The notes under the pieces: model-generated
Seen by the model: only the letters and a program-made list of their open reading frames with translations
Told to the model about the DNA's origin: nothing
The model's database searches: none
Shown here: piece after piece, positions 48,062 to 59,591 of the stretch
Position numbering within the stretch: the stretch's first letter is position 1
Layout of the letters: each line of letters opens with the position of its first letter
Assembly: GCF_963259705.1 (NCBI RefSeq)
Contig: NC_081850.1
Location: forward strand, 40,819,167-40,883,166
Length of the DNA stretch: 64,000 bases
Reading direction: 5' to 3'
Source: Myotis daubentonii
Lineage: Eukaryota > Chordata > Mammalia > Chiroptera > Vespertilionidae
Program-made: the position numbers and the translations under genes

Positions 48062-48069
48062 TGTAGGGA

Positions 48070-51000
48070 AATGGACAATGCAAAGAATGCAGTTCTTCAG
48101 GTAGACTGGGTAAGAGTTTAAACTGCAAAATGGTTTAATCACTAGAGCAGGGTCAGAGACCAGATGGAAGAAGGTTCCATATGTTTGGTCACAAAATTAT
48201 GATATTAGAATTCTCTATTGCAACATTCCATTATTCCTTAGAAATGTGTGCTTTGGCCTTTCTCTGAACCGGTTATAATATATCCTTGGTTCTCTCTGTT
48301 TAAGAGAAAACCACAGGCCCAAATGGTGTCACTGGTGCTAAAGCCCATGATACTAAAGCTAGATTTAATACCTGAGGCTAATTGCTATTTCTATCCCCAA
48401 AATATAATTTTAATCAACCATTCTGGTACCTCACCATAGAAAGATGATGCAATCTGCACGATAAAAGGTCTTGACATTCCCTTCTTCCCAAAATATGTCT
48501 TGGTCTGGAAATATTTTATTTTGTCCCATTCTTCTTCCTATAAAAACCTTACATTTTGGACAACTCTTGTGAAAGGTTAACATGGTGGTACATGGGAAGG
48601 CTGAATAGCCATCTCAGACAGTGGATAAAGCATTAAATTCATTTAAGGAAAGGGGGTGGGGGACGGGATATCCTTTGCACAGAATCTCGAGGCAGGGGGA
48701 CATTGGATCGATGAAGGAGCTGGAATTTCATCCTTATTTGCAGTCACTAGCGGGAAGCTGTTGTCCTCAGTGGGTCTGGGGGCTGAGTCCATGGGCTTGG
48801 AATATGGATGGAATGAGGATGGATGAGGATGGAATGCAGGTGTGTGATCAGGTGTCTTCAGGACAGTTTCCATTCCTTATATGGTCTGATTCCTGGTATC
48901 TAGCAAGTTTTCCTGGTCTTTTGTTCTCATGTGGCAGGAAGCTTACATATGGCCCTTAAGGACTAACCCCTCGGGAACACCCTTTTGGTTGCTGGATTGA
49001 ATCTGCCTGATTCATGAATCCCTTAGTACAGTAAATTAGGTCTTTAAATTGCCTCGGTTGAAACATTGCCTTGTTGTCTAACATCTCATATGAATAAAAT
49101 GTATTCTTTACCACGTATTCATTTCATATTATATAAGAGTCAAGATTTTACTTTTTTCTGAATATTATCTTTTAATGTTAGTTTGGGTGTAGGGATGTGG
49201 GCAAAAGGCTGAATCAAGTGTGTTTAATGGAAAGCAGGATCAAGATAGCCGATTTGGTATTCAGAAAAATCTTTTTTGGTGAAGCCCATTGAAAAATGTC
49301 AATACAATTTAACAATCGTCTTTTTCAAGCATGAGAGGCGAGGAGAGGCTTGACACGATGACAAAGCAATCCAGAGAGGTGAGTACTGCACCCACTCTTG
49401 GGACATGAAACAAAGTCTGAGACCAGAACGGGGTGGGAGGGAGGACCCCATAGAATAATGCTGGGGTTCTTCAAAGGGCAAACCGCAAGGAAAAACACCT
49501 ACCTTTCCTTTAAAAAGGAGATGGTGAAAGTACTTGCCCGTTTGGCCTTAGCTCCAGTTGAGGCAGAATGAAAGAAGCAAAAGTTAACTACTGAGGATTT
49601 CGACCACAAGCGACACACACCTTCTTTGTTTAAGGAACTGAAATAAGGCAGGTTTGGGGAGAATTTAATGAGCTAAAGGAGTAGGTTCTTGTCTCTGTTC
49701 TTATTCGTCACCTCCTTGTTACCCTGACACAGAAAGTTGCAAATGCTAACTTCTCTATTTCATGGCATCCCTCAGCTATGAGGGTGTTTTTTGACTCACA
49801 TTATAAGAGCCCAAACCTGACTTGTTGTTGCAGTGCACACATGCCGGTAACAAGAAGAAGAAAATCCACGGATTCTACTCCTCTCCAATTCCCATCTCAC
49901 AAGAACTGGTTTGTTACATAACGATGATACTTACTCAAATTTTTATTTTCTCATTTGATCCACTAGTCAGTATGTTTCCCCAGGCAAGAACATTAAAAAA
50001 AGAAAAATAGTTGTTTTTATTTCCTCTCCTCACATTTTTTATTTTCTTTGAAACATTATTTTCCTTTGTTGAGAGGGATAGTTCGTTACACTAATAATAA
50101 ATCTCAAAATGGGAAACCAAACTTGGACTAAAAATCTTACTCCATAATCTCAGAAAGAATATTTATTTTAAAAAGAAATGTAAATGTTTCTCTGAGGTCC
50201 AACCCCATGATAATTCACTCTGAATAGACGTGGGTCCTCTCTCACTCACATCTGTCTTATGAAAAACAAGGCATTCTGGGGAAGCCTTTTGATCTTTCAC
50301 TCATCAGTTACCTCTGAGACACCCTGTCTTGGCTTCTAAGGGTTAATGAAATCTGAGAGCCTTGAGTTTCTGCTGGGAAATTTCCAGATCTTCCTTCCCA
50401 TTCCCAATTTCCTGGAGGATGCCTTCCCTCCCTCCTCCTCTTTTCTACAGAGTGCTTATCTCCTCTTCTCCTTCCAGGCATAATTCCTTCCAGTAATACC
50501 AGGAAAACAATTATCTTTCCTGTCCTACAGCAAAAGCCTCCTAGGAGGCAAGAGAGTGCAACAGGTAAGTGGGAAAAAGTGCACTGAGGACAAAAGACAA
50601 ATTACTATCTCAATCCATTATGCTGTCTCACAGCTTTTACAGGAGCACCCTTCCCTCATAACCAGAAATACCTGATAAAGGAGGAAAAGGCCCAGCACTA
50701 ACACACCAGCCAATCTGTGGGTGACTGAGGAGTGCCCTAATCCTCCCATCAGTGGCCTAACCTTCATAATCTTATTAGTGTACAACCACAGTGTTTTATT
50801 CCTGAAATCTGAAACCGGAAGAAGGAAATTCAAATTACAAATGTCCCCACACATTTATTTAAAAATTATGCTTTGCTACACATGCAGATGCTTATGTTCC
50901 CTGACAATCTTTCTAAACCCTTTACCCAGCTGTGGCCTTCAGGACATTCAAGAAATGAAATCATCTCCTGACTTCCATAGGCACATGAGACTCAAATGGA

Positions 51001-51340
51001 AAGACCTTGCCAGGAACAATATAGGGAGATGAATGTTGCTTCTGCTAAGAAACCAGTGGAGAGTTGTGTTTACTTTTTATAAATGCCAGTCAAATATTCA
51101 TTTATAATTAAAGTTATTGTACTGAAAAATTACAATCATTTCTCAACATACTAGAAAGTCTATTGTGTAGCATCATGGATTGCACACAGATGACACTTTA
51201 AGGAATCAGTGTTTCTTGGAGACTAAATCTGGCAGAAATGGAATGGCTGTTAGTTCTATCAGGACTTTAGTTTCTTGGGGAGGTATAATTGTACTAATTA
51301 GTTGAGATATGTAGAAGTTTGTTCTTAAACTGTTGGTGTT
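48070..51340. other. Intergenic, no gene seen
   Basis: No supported gene over 3.3 kb. The GGATGGAATGAGGATGGATG area near 48806 is a short degenerate ATGGA-type repeat. Open frames up to 112 codons lack recognisable domains. Confidence 0.45.
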
Positions 51341-51532
51341 TTGTTTTTATTTTTTAATATGTTTGTATTGATTTTAGAGAGAGAGAGGGAGCGGGAGAGA
51401 AAGGTCATTGAGAAGAGAAATGTCGCCCCCCTACTGGGGTTCGAGCCGGCAACCCAGGCATATGCCCTGACCTGGAATGGAACCTGAAACCTCTCCAGGC
51501 ACAGGCCAATGCTCCACCATGGGCCAGGGCCT
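51341..51532 (-). mobile_element. VES-type SINE (antisense), internally shortened
   Basis: Antisense copy: TTGTATTGATTTTAGAGAGA tail side, a CTACTGGGGTTCGAGCCGGC core and a head ending GGGCCAGGGC. The body is shorter than in other copies. No clear duplication. Confidence 0.82.
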
Positions 51533-52130
51533 GTCTGTGCGTTTTTAACTAAAAGCATTATTACATTGAAATGTTATTGTTCTCATTTTTGTATGTCAGT
51601 CTGAGAAATCGATTGGGGAAGTGAGCCTCCACACAGCTCCTTTCATGTTGCATTTATTATGTGGAACTGAGAATGTCTTTGCACTTATGAAGTGGCCACG
51701 GAGAGCATCTCTTACAAATAGGGATCTAAACCTCAGAGGAATGTACTGAGAGGATCGTAATGCATGTTGGCATTCCAGCATTTCCTCCCAACAGCACCAT
51801 TTTCCAAACAGTCTCTTTTTTAATAATATGGCTAAAGATATAATTTAATTATGCTCAACACAGTATTGATTGGCTGTGGGTTATTTTGTTTTGCTCTATT
51901 TTTTTTGTATGTGGAGAAAAGGAACCCAGTCAGCCTTTTTTGGATTAAAATACATATACTCCAGCACCACCTACTGGGAATAGGGTTATAGTGTCCCAAA
52001 TTACAAGAAATTAAAACACCAATCTGATTCTTTCTCCATAACTTTCATTTATCTTCTTGCTTTTTCTCCTTCTTGTATTATTTCCTGTTGTTCCTCTATT
52101 CATTTTTCTTTATTTCCTTTTACCTATTAG
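51533..52130. other. Intergenic, no gene seen
   Basis: No gene recognised before the left target duplication of the FTL retrocopy. Confidence 0.5.
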
Positions 52131-52144
52131 AAATACTCTGACTT

Positions 52145-53014
52145 GAGTGTCCTCAGTGGTCTCAGAACTGTCTCTTGCTTCAACAGTGTTTGGACTAAAC
52201 AGAACCAGGGATACCCCTTCTTCCAGCCTCCACGTTTTATCTGCTCACCACCTTGCAAACCACCTCCTGGACCAGCCAACACACCAGTGTGTTTTGTTTT
52301 TCTACCTTAACTCCTTATTGCCGAACAACCATGAGCTCCCAAATTCGTCAGAATTATTCCACCCAGGTGGAGGCTGCGGCCAACCACCTGGCCATCCAGC
52401 ACCTGCGGGCCTGGCACCTACCTCTCTCTGGGCTTCTATTTCCCCGTGAAGAGGTGGCTCTGGAGGGCGAGTTGGTGGAGAAGAAGCACGAGGGCGCTGA
52501 GCTTCTCTTAAAGTTGCAAAAAGCGCGGTGGCCGCATTCTCTCCCAGGACCTGCTGAAGCCTCCCCAAGGTGAGTGGGCAGAACTCAGGGCCATGGAAGC
52601 CGCCCTGGCCTTGGAGAGGAGCGGAACCAGGCCCTTTTGGAGCCGCAGGCCCTGGTTCTACCGGTGCAGACCCTCAGCTCTGTGGCCTCCTGGAGAACCA
52701 CTTCCGGGGTGAGGAGGGGAAACTCATCAAGAGGATGGGCGACACCTGACTCACCTCCGCAGGCTGGCGGCCCCAGGCTGGGCGGGGCGGGTATCTCTTC
52801 GAAAGGCTCCCCCTCAAGCGGACTAGGAGCCTGTGGAGCCCAGAGGCCTTTGAGGGGCCCCTCTGCATCCCATCCCCCTGGGTCTGGCTTTTACCTGAGC
52901 CTCTCCCCGAAACTACCAGCCATTCTTTGAGCCTCCCTGGAGCCCTCTCCCATGCATTGGACCAAATGAAACAATAAAGCTTTTTGCAGCAAAAAGAAAG
53001 AAAAGAAAAAAGAA
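52145..53014 (+). pseudogene. FTLP: Ferritin light chain processed pseudogene
   Basis: A reverse-transcribed copy of FTL mRNA. It has 5' UTR, coding-derived sequence from the ATG at 52331 ([11 protein letters not shown]) to a TAG at 52824-52826, and a 3' UTR with CATTGGACCAAATG and AATAAAGCTTTTTGCAGC. It ends in an A-rich tail, has no introns, and is flanked by AAATACTCTGACTT at 52131-52144 and 53015-53028. The parent stores iron as the light subunit of the cytosolic ferritin shell. The copy is disabled: the reading frame shifts after about 65 codons and stops at 52571-52573, and the coding-derived part is about 30 bases shorter than a full FTL reading frame. Recognisable later blocks such as the LFERL-like region confirm the identity. 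Confidence 0.95.
52171..52201 (+). promoter_or_regulatory. Relic iron-responsive element in FTL retrocopy
   Basis: The CAGTGT loop at 52184-52189 is closed by TTCAA and TTGGA arms, with the bulged C at 52178. The apical part of the FTL 5' UTR element that binds IRP1/IRP2 is intact. The lower stem carries changes (ACTAAAC where ACGGAAC is usual). It is not expected to act unless the retrocopy is transcribed. Confidence 0.85.
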
Positions 53015-53028
53015 AAATACTCTGACTT

Positions 53029-54339
53029 TTACAATATAATTCTCATAAACATTTGTCTAAAACAAGCACTTTATGATATGAAGACAGATTAAAGATAAGA
53101 AAAAAGAGATCCATGACAGATCATATGTCTTTACCTTGCAAAAATATAAGTATAAAATAATGCCTGCATTTTTAACAAAATTTTAATTAGAAATATGTTT
53201 ATTGATTAAGAAAGGCAATAAAAGGTCATGAACACACAAACACAACTATTGCTAACCTCTGAAAATGTATTAAAGCCAACTTTTGACAAGTCTTAGGAAG
53301 TTTTTAATACAGTTGCAAGCTTATAGTTAAAACAACAATGGTTATAGCTAAAATATATTGGACATACACTTTCAACCAGGAGCTCCCCTAAGATCGCTTT
53401 ACGGGTCATCTAGTAGCAACTCTGTGATGTAGGTGTTCTTTTTTCCTCATTTTAACTTGAGAAGATTGTAACACAGAAGTGTTAACTCATTCAAAGTCAC
53501 ATTAGTAAGTGGGTGAACTGGTTTTCAAAAGCACATTTTAGATGCAGTGTATGCGTTTTTATCTTTAAGGCTTAATTTCTAGGTATTTGACAATTAGCAT
53601 AATTGAAATCAAATTTTAATCATCCATAGGCATTCCTTTGAAAAGTCCTCCAAGATCTGACTAGTTCAGTTAGGATAACTCTGCTTTGCTTTTAGGCATT
53701 ATTGTTGTTGTATTCTCCATTTGTTTTCTTTTGTTTTACTTTATTACTGATATCTTAGTTTGCCCATTGACTATTTGTCATGCAATAGTCAGAAAGGATA
53801 AAAATAAATATAAAAATACTTGTGTTTTGTGTTGTTTTTTTCTTGGCCTCATCTTGGGCCAAATTCATAAAGTGCAGGAAGAGCCTTTGTGAGAGAATGG
53901 GTAGGGTGGGGCATGCATGGAGTCAGATGGAACAGGCCTGCAGGGTGGAGGAGCCGCACTCCTACTGCCCCACCACAGTGGAATATTTTACCCTTGCTGA
54001 AATTATATTATTTGACTTTGCAAAAGGTTATACACATTTATAGTTTTCTATTGTTGTTTTAATTGGATTTTTTTTTAAACCAGGGAGATTGGATCCTGGT
54101 AATATAATTTAAAAATATTTTACACTTCATTTTTTTGTCAGCATTATATTATAAATACAAAGTATTCTATAATCAAGCATAAATGCTTTTTGTATAATAT
54201 TATGTTCAATAACATATACAATTATTTTCTTTAGTAATATAGTTAACTTAGAATTTTCTACAAATGCATTCATCTAGATTTCTGACTTTATATTTTCTCC
54301 TTGGGAAGTCACAAAATATTTTCCAATAGAATAAAATGA
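53029..54339. other. Intergenic, no gene seen
   Basis: No gene. A probable MIR lies at about 53370-53530 (GTAGCAACTCTGTGATGTAG, TCATTCAAAGTCACATTAGT). Confidence 0.5.
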
Positions 54340-54475
54340 AATGGTACCTATGTGAGATGATGGATGTATTTTTTGATGGGTATATTAATTAACCGCAGTG
54401 TGGTAATTATTTCACAATGTATGCATATAGTAAATTATCATGTTGTAAAACTTAAAAATGTTTTAAATAAATGAT
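54340..54475 (+). mobile_element. L1 3' UTR end
   Basis: GATGATGGATGTATTTTTTG, TGTGGTAATTATTTCACAAT and ATCATGTTGTAAAACTTAAA match a common L1 3' terminus. Confidence 0.7.
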
Positions 54476-54856
54476 GAGAAGAAAAGAAATAGGATCTTTT
54501 CCTTTTTATGCATTTGGCACAGAAAATTACAAATAACATTTATTTCCGTTTTGAAGAGTTTGAATGCTACAGTCCAAAATTAAGATCTAGTATGGCATTT
54601 AATTAGCTAAATAGATTAGAGAAGCAATTCCAAAATCCCAACAATGTGGAGAATTTGCTTGGAATAAATTATATCTCTAGGATCTGATGTGAACTGATCA
54701 AACAGGTTTTTGAGTTATATTTATGTGCTTAACCAAGTGGTATCAAGAACTTTGCTTATGGACTATACCACCTCATTTTATTCTAAATTAAGAGGAATTT
54801 AGCCTAGTGTACAATTAGTATTGCAAGAGAGAATTCTTTATTGTTTCATTGTTCTA
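54476..54856. other. Intergenic, no gene seen
   Basis: No gene or repeat recognised. Confidence 0.5.
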
Positions 54857-55135
54857 CTAGAGGCCCGGCGCATGAAATTTGTGCAAGGAGGTGGGGGTGG
54901 TTCCTCAGCCTGGTCTGTGCCTTCTCACAATCTGGGACCCCTCACTACTAACCATTTGCCGCTTGCTCCTAACTGCCTGTCTGCTCACTCCTTACTGCCC
55001 ACCTGCTTGCTCCTTACCACTCGGCTCACCACTCCTTAGTGCTGCCGCAGAGGCGGGAGAGGCTCCCACCACCACCACTGTGCTCACCAGCCATGAGCTG
55101 GCTTCTGGCTGAACAGTGCTCCCACTGTGGGAGCA

Positions 55136-55191
55136 CACTGACCACCAGGGCGAAGCTCCTGCATTGAGCGTCTGCCCCCTGGTGGTCAGTG
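55136..55191. repeat. Inverted repeat in Helitron with CTCF-like core
   Basis: The arms start CACTGACCACCAGGG and end CCCTGGTGGTCAGTG. The right arm holds a full CCACCAGGGGGCAG core on the minus strand (55172-55185); the left arm diverges after CCACCAGGG. Confidence 0.85.
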
Positions 55192-55241
55192 CGAATCATA
55201 GCAACCGGTCATTCTGCTTGTTTCATCATTCCGGTCGCTTA

Positions 55242-55244
<3 letters not shown>

Positions 55245-55297
<53 letters not shown>

Positions 55298-55328
55298 TAT
55301 ATATACACATATATATATATATATATAG
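55245..55328. repeat. (AT)n microsatellite with AC interruptions
   Basis: About 84 bases of alternating AT with two ACACAT/ACACAT-type interruptions, within the 5' region of the Helitron. Confidence 0.95.
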
Positions 55329-55329
55329 A

Positions 55330-55515
55330 CTAGAGGCCCGGTGCACAAATTCGTGCATGGGTGGGGTCTAGCTGGCTCGCCCTGATCAGGGGGGGGGGAG
55401 GTGCCCCAGGTGGTTGGCTAGACAGCCCTGCCCCCTGGTCAAACTCCTGCTTGAACTCTTGGTCAAATTACCAGTTGAGGGAACAATTTCCATATTAGCT
55501 TTTTATTATATAGGA
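55330..55515 (-). mobile_element. Helitron (HeliBat type), member 2 of head-to-tail pair
   Basis: On the minus strand it starts TCCTATATAATAAAAAGC at 55515 (host A before it) and ends GGGCCTCTAG at 55330. The hairpin TGCACGAATTTGTGCA is present. The CTAG is followed directly by the TC of the neighbouring Helitron with no host base between. Confidence 0.9.
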
Positions 55516-56213
55516 TTCTCCTTTTGGCTCCTCTGTTATTTCTTCTTCAGTTTTACGGGTCATCTAGAATGAGTGGTGTCTCATGATATTTGTCTTATTC
55601 TAAAGGAGAGCAATATTACTTATGCAGGAAACATCTAAGAGTGGACTTAAACATATTTAAATAACTTTTGGCTAGCAACCCAAAAGAAATAAACAAAAAT
55701 CAAAGCCTTGAGACTGCTGGTGTCTCTGCCTAGGGAGTAAAATTGTTCTTTTTTCCTTTCCCCTTTCCCCCTCCCTTTCTACATTCTCTCATTAGGGAGG
55801 CTTGTAACCATTTGCTCACAAGTGTCCTTGGCTGCGGAAGCTAATGGCTTGTTAGTTACAAGCTGGCTGCAAACTGCCCACACTGTTTGGCCTTGTTTTA
55901 ACTTTCCTGTATCAGTTTCCCTATTCTTCCTGCTCTGGAATCCTATAACCCGTTCACCTTCACTTTGTAAAAATCTCTTTAATCACTCTTTCTCATTTGG
56001 ATAAGGATGGTTCCATTTTTTCTGATGTGACTAAGGCCCTTGCTATGTGTTGTTCCTCCACTGTGCTAATCACCGGAAAAAAAAAAAAAAAAACAAGGTT
56101 AGTTTTAATTTCTATCTAACAATGTTTTTTGATCTATGAAGTAGAGGCAGACACTATTATGTGATTATTTACTAAAAAGCAGCAATAAAATGTACTTATA
56201 AAAAAGAATCATG
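55516..56213. other. Intergenic, no gene seen
   Basis: No gene. A poly-A run lies at about 56078-56095. Confidence 0.5.
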
Positions 56214-56436
56214 GCCCTAACTGGTTTGGCTCAGTGGATAGAGCGTCGGCCTGCGGACTAAAAGGTCCCAGGTTCGATTCCGATAAAGGGCATGTACCTT
56301 GGTTGTGGGCACATCCCCCGTGGGAGGTGTGCAGGAGGCAGCTGAATCAATATTTCTCTCTCATCGATGTTTCTAACTCTCTATCCTTCTCCCTTCCTTT
56401 CTGTAAAAAAACCAATAAAATATATTAAAAAAATGG
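56214..56436 (+). mobile_element. VES-type SINE
   Basis: Sense copy with a well-kept tRNA-like head (GGCTCAGTGGATAGAGCGTC, B box GGTTCGATTCC) and an ACCAATAAAATATATT tail. Confidence 0.92.
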
Positions 56437-56565
56437 CTTTAAATATTTTGCATTCAGTCATAATTCCAAGACACTCTTCCACTGTATTCTTTCCCTGAAT
56501 CTTGTCTGTCCACAAGTTTCATAAAAGCAAAATATATACCACATCTACCATTGAATTATCCATTT

Positions 56566-56567
<2 letters not shown>

Positions 56568-56645
<78 letters not shown>
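56568..56645. repeat. Compound microsatellite (TC)n(TA)n
   Basis: About 22 TC units followed by about 17 TA units. Confidence 0.96.
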
Positions 56646-56649
<4 letters not shown>

Positions 56650-58014
56650 TCTCCAATGAAAAAAGACACAATTATTTTAACTAATGGTCTAATTGCTATA
56701 AGAATATCACTGTATCACTATAAATTTTAGTTGTATAGACTTTTTAATTTATTTTTTATTATGATGAAAACATATACCTTTAAGATCTACAGTAGTAAGA
56801 TTTTCAGCAATTAATATTACAACTAGTGGTACTCATATTTTTATATATACTCTAAGTCACAATTTACATTTATAGTTGATATTGTCTTATGCTAAATTCA
56901 AATGATTTTAACCAACTGTTCTCATGTTTAACTTGCTATGACGCTATAAATTATTAGTGTTTTTTAAAAGTATAGAATAAGAGCATGGGTTGGGGGAGGT
57001 AAATGCACAAAAGTTCATATTTATAATTGCATACTTGTTTAATTTTTGTCACAAGATTAATTATCTCCCAAGGTTTACAAAGTCAAAGTTAAGTGATGTT
57101 TCTTAGAACATATTTATGGATTACTTGAGATTTGAATGCAGGTTACTAATTCATCAATTTGTAACTCAAGACCTTTATGAAGATAATTATGGTCTTGGTG
57201 TCTTATTTATTTCAATGTATTATTCCTCTGCTGTTTTACCCTAAAATCCCATCTGAATCATTATCATCCAAGATAAGCTTTGCCTAAGTTATAACCAGTG
57301 ATTTGGTAGAATTCTAAATTGGAAGACATGTCTAGCTATTTTCTCCAAAACTCAGAGAGAGAATAGATCTCTGCTTTCAAAGACATAGTTTTGAAGATCC
57401 TCAAACTGTGGTAGAATAATGAATCTAGAGAGTGTGCTTTACTCAACAGCCAGAGCCTGTATCTCCACATGACATTGTGAAATGATTTTTCAAAGCTCTT
57501 TGTGAGGAGGGGGAAGAAAAAAAAACCCACGAAAGAAAATGACATATATACATTTGTATATCCACGAGATAAAGACCTTCAAATATATTCCCTATGCATA
57601 TCAAGCAATACGAAGGTTTCAGCTTTTTAATACACTGTCTTATATTACAAATTCAAATATGAGAAGTATATTTGACCAGATTAATGCTGTTAAAATTACT
57701 TTAGTTATTCCAAAGCCCTGAGAAAGGATTACATTTCCAAGCTTGTTTATATTCTTGTTCTGCTTCCACATCCAAATCCCAGAATATCATCCTCCCTGGG
57801 GACATTGTGGCTTTTGGATGGCCACATGCATGTTTCTAATCTTTCTGGATTTTTCCCAGCCTCACTGTGAATTCTTACAGTTTATGGGCAACTGGAATAA
57901 GCAGAAGAATTGGGAAGAACATTACAAGAAATTATAATTAAAAATCCCTGAACATTAATGAAAAAATTTAGTACAAACACAGCATTGATCAAGAGTATAT
58001 GTTATCCATTTGCT
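56646..58014. other. Intergenic, no gene seen
   Basis: AT-rich; no gene or repeat family recognised. Confidence 0.5.
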
Positions 58015-58790
58015 TATTCGTTGTTTAGCTCATTCATTTGATATTTATTGAATATTTTCTACAGGAAGAATGCTTAGATTAGAGCCAAAACATGCAATGA
58101 TAATGTGTCTAATAGTGAGGGAGAAGAGAAGCAAATAACTGAACACAAACACTAACATAATTGAAGCTTATAATAAACTAGAGGCCCAGTGCATGAAATT
58201 CATGCACAGGGGGCAGGGGGTTTCCCTCAGCCCAGCCTGCACCCTCCCCAATCTGGGACCCCTCGGGGGATGTCCGACTGCCCACCAGGATCAGGCCTAA
58301 ATGGGCAGTCAGACATACCTCTCACAATCTAGGACTGCTGGCTCCCAACCGCTTGCCTGCCTGCCTGCCTGATTGCCCCTAACCACTTCTGCCTGCCAGG
58401 CTGGTCACCCACTAAACACTCCCCTGCCAGCCTGATCGACACCTAACTGCTCCCCTGCCAGCCCGATCACCCTCAACTGCCTACCCCTGCAGGCCTGGTC
58501 CCCCCCCCCCAACTGCCCTCCTCTGCTGGCCTGGTCCCCCCCCAACTGCCCTCCCCTGCTGGCCATCTTGTGTCCACATGGGGGTGGCCATCTTGTGTGT
58601 TGGAGTGATGGTCAATTCATTACCTCTTTATTACATAGGATACCAGTACCAATAAAGAAGTCAACAGGGTGCCATAGTAATGAATTACTGGGCAGGCTGG
58701 ATTAGGTAAGTCTGATTAGGGAAGATTGCTCAGAGGAGGTGGTATCAGTATTTGAAATGATGAAGAATAAAAAGAAATTGACCAACTGAG
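58015..58790 (+). mobile_element. L2 fragment split by a Helitron
   Basis: The outer parts (58015-58177 and 58641-58790) join into an L2-like segment: TTCATTTGATATTTATTGAA, then AGGGTGCCATAGTAATGAAT and GCTCAGAGGAGGTGGTATCA. The Helitron at 58178-58640 sits inside. Confidence 0.6.
58178..58640 (-). mobile_element. Helitron (HeliBat type), 463 bp
   Basis: On the minus strand it begins TCCTATGTAATAAAGAGG at 58640 and ends GGGCCTCTAG at 58178, inserted between A and T of the L2. The hairpin TGCATGAATTTCATGCA is intact. The interior has degenerate GCCTGATC/CCCCTGCTGGCC repeats and poly-C runs, and no coding capacity. Confidence 0.93.
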
Positions 58791-58839
58791 ATGGGAAGGT
58801 TGAAGTTACTAGTACACAACGGCTCCCTCACATCTCTGT

Positions 58840-59110
58840 TCCTTGGCTCATGGTTTTCCTTATGCCTGGCTTATCTGCTCCACTTCTACCCCACAGCCTG
58901 ACTCATACTCTCTTCTGCTTTAGTGGTCAACTCAGGCATCAATCTACTATGAAGTTATTCCCCAATCTTTATGTTGTTTCTTCTCCAGGATAGTAGATAC
59001 CCTTTCGTCATGCTGCCCTAGTAAGCCATAAATATCTCTCTGAACACACTTCCTTTATTGCATGGAACACCTGTCTCATTCCTCTTCTTAATACTAGAAT
59101 CTAGCACTTT
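58840..59110 (+). mobile_element. L2-type LINE fragment
   Basis: TGTTCCTTGGCTCATGG, CAACTCAGGCATCAATCTAC and AAGTTATTCCCCAATCTTTA match the conserved L2 3' region. Confidence 0.6.
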
Positions 59111-59424
59111 GTCTTCTAAATTGTGGTTGAAAAAATAAGTGTTATTATTCACAAAAACTGCAAATGGAACTTTTGAGTCATGACATAGCAAGGATATAAT
59201 AAAAGCCCTATCAGGAACTCTACCAGGTCTAAATTATTAAAAGTAAAGTACACATTTTTAACCTATGGTTCTCTCTTCTCTCTCTCTTTCACTCTCTCTC
59301 CTCTCTCTCTCTCTCTCTCGCTTGGTGAAGGAGATTTTGCTTTTCTCTCATCAGTTAATCATTTTTTCTTATCGGAGCCTAAATACATTGGAAGAAGGTA
59401 AAGGGAAAAGAGCAGGACAATGGA

Positions 59425-59476
59425 TTGAACCGTAACCCCTTGTTCATAGGTCAACACTCAATCACGCTAGCTGGGC
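59425..59476 (-). mobile_element. VES SINE head remnant
   Basis: ATTGAACCGTAACCCC, TTCATAGGTCAACACTCAAT and GCTAGCTGGGCA match the antisense tRNA-like head; the body is missing or unrecognisable. Confidence 0.6.
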
Positions 59477-59560
59477 AAAAGTGTACCTTTCTTGCCATCC
59501 ATATGCTCAGCATTTGTCAAGCTTATATATGCGAGTCAGGAGTTAAAATGTGGATAAGTA

Positions 59561-59590
<30 letters not shown>
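59561..59590. repeat. (GT)10(GC)5 alternating purine-pyrimidine run
   Basis: Thirty bases of strict purine-pyrimidine alternation ending in five GC units, a sequence type able to adopt Z-DNA. Confidence 0.95.

Positions 59591-59591
<1 letters not shown>

Larger units (their letters stand above)
54857..55329 (-). mobile_element. Helitron (HeliBat type), member 1 of head-to-tail pair
   Basis: Reading on the minus strand, the 3' end CTAG is at 54860-54857, next to the host base that reads T on that strand. The hairpin region AAATTTCATGCGCCGGGCC lies just inside. The 5' end is the TC at 55329-55328, followed by an expanded AT tract and GCCTAAGCGACCGGAATG. It contains the inverted CACTGACCACCAGG module at 55136-55191. 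Confidence 0.85.

Noticed and set aside
52331..52573. Functional short ferritin-like protein
   Set aside because: The frame is the start of an FTL retrocopy cut off by a frameshift; the iron-storage four-helix bundle cannot form from about 80 residues.
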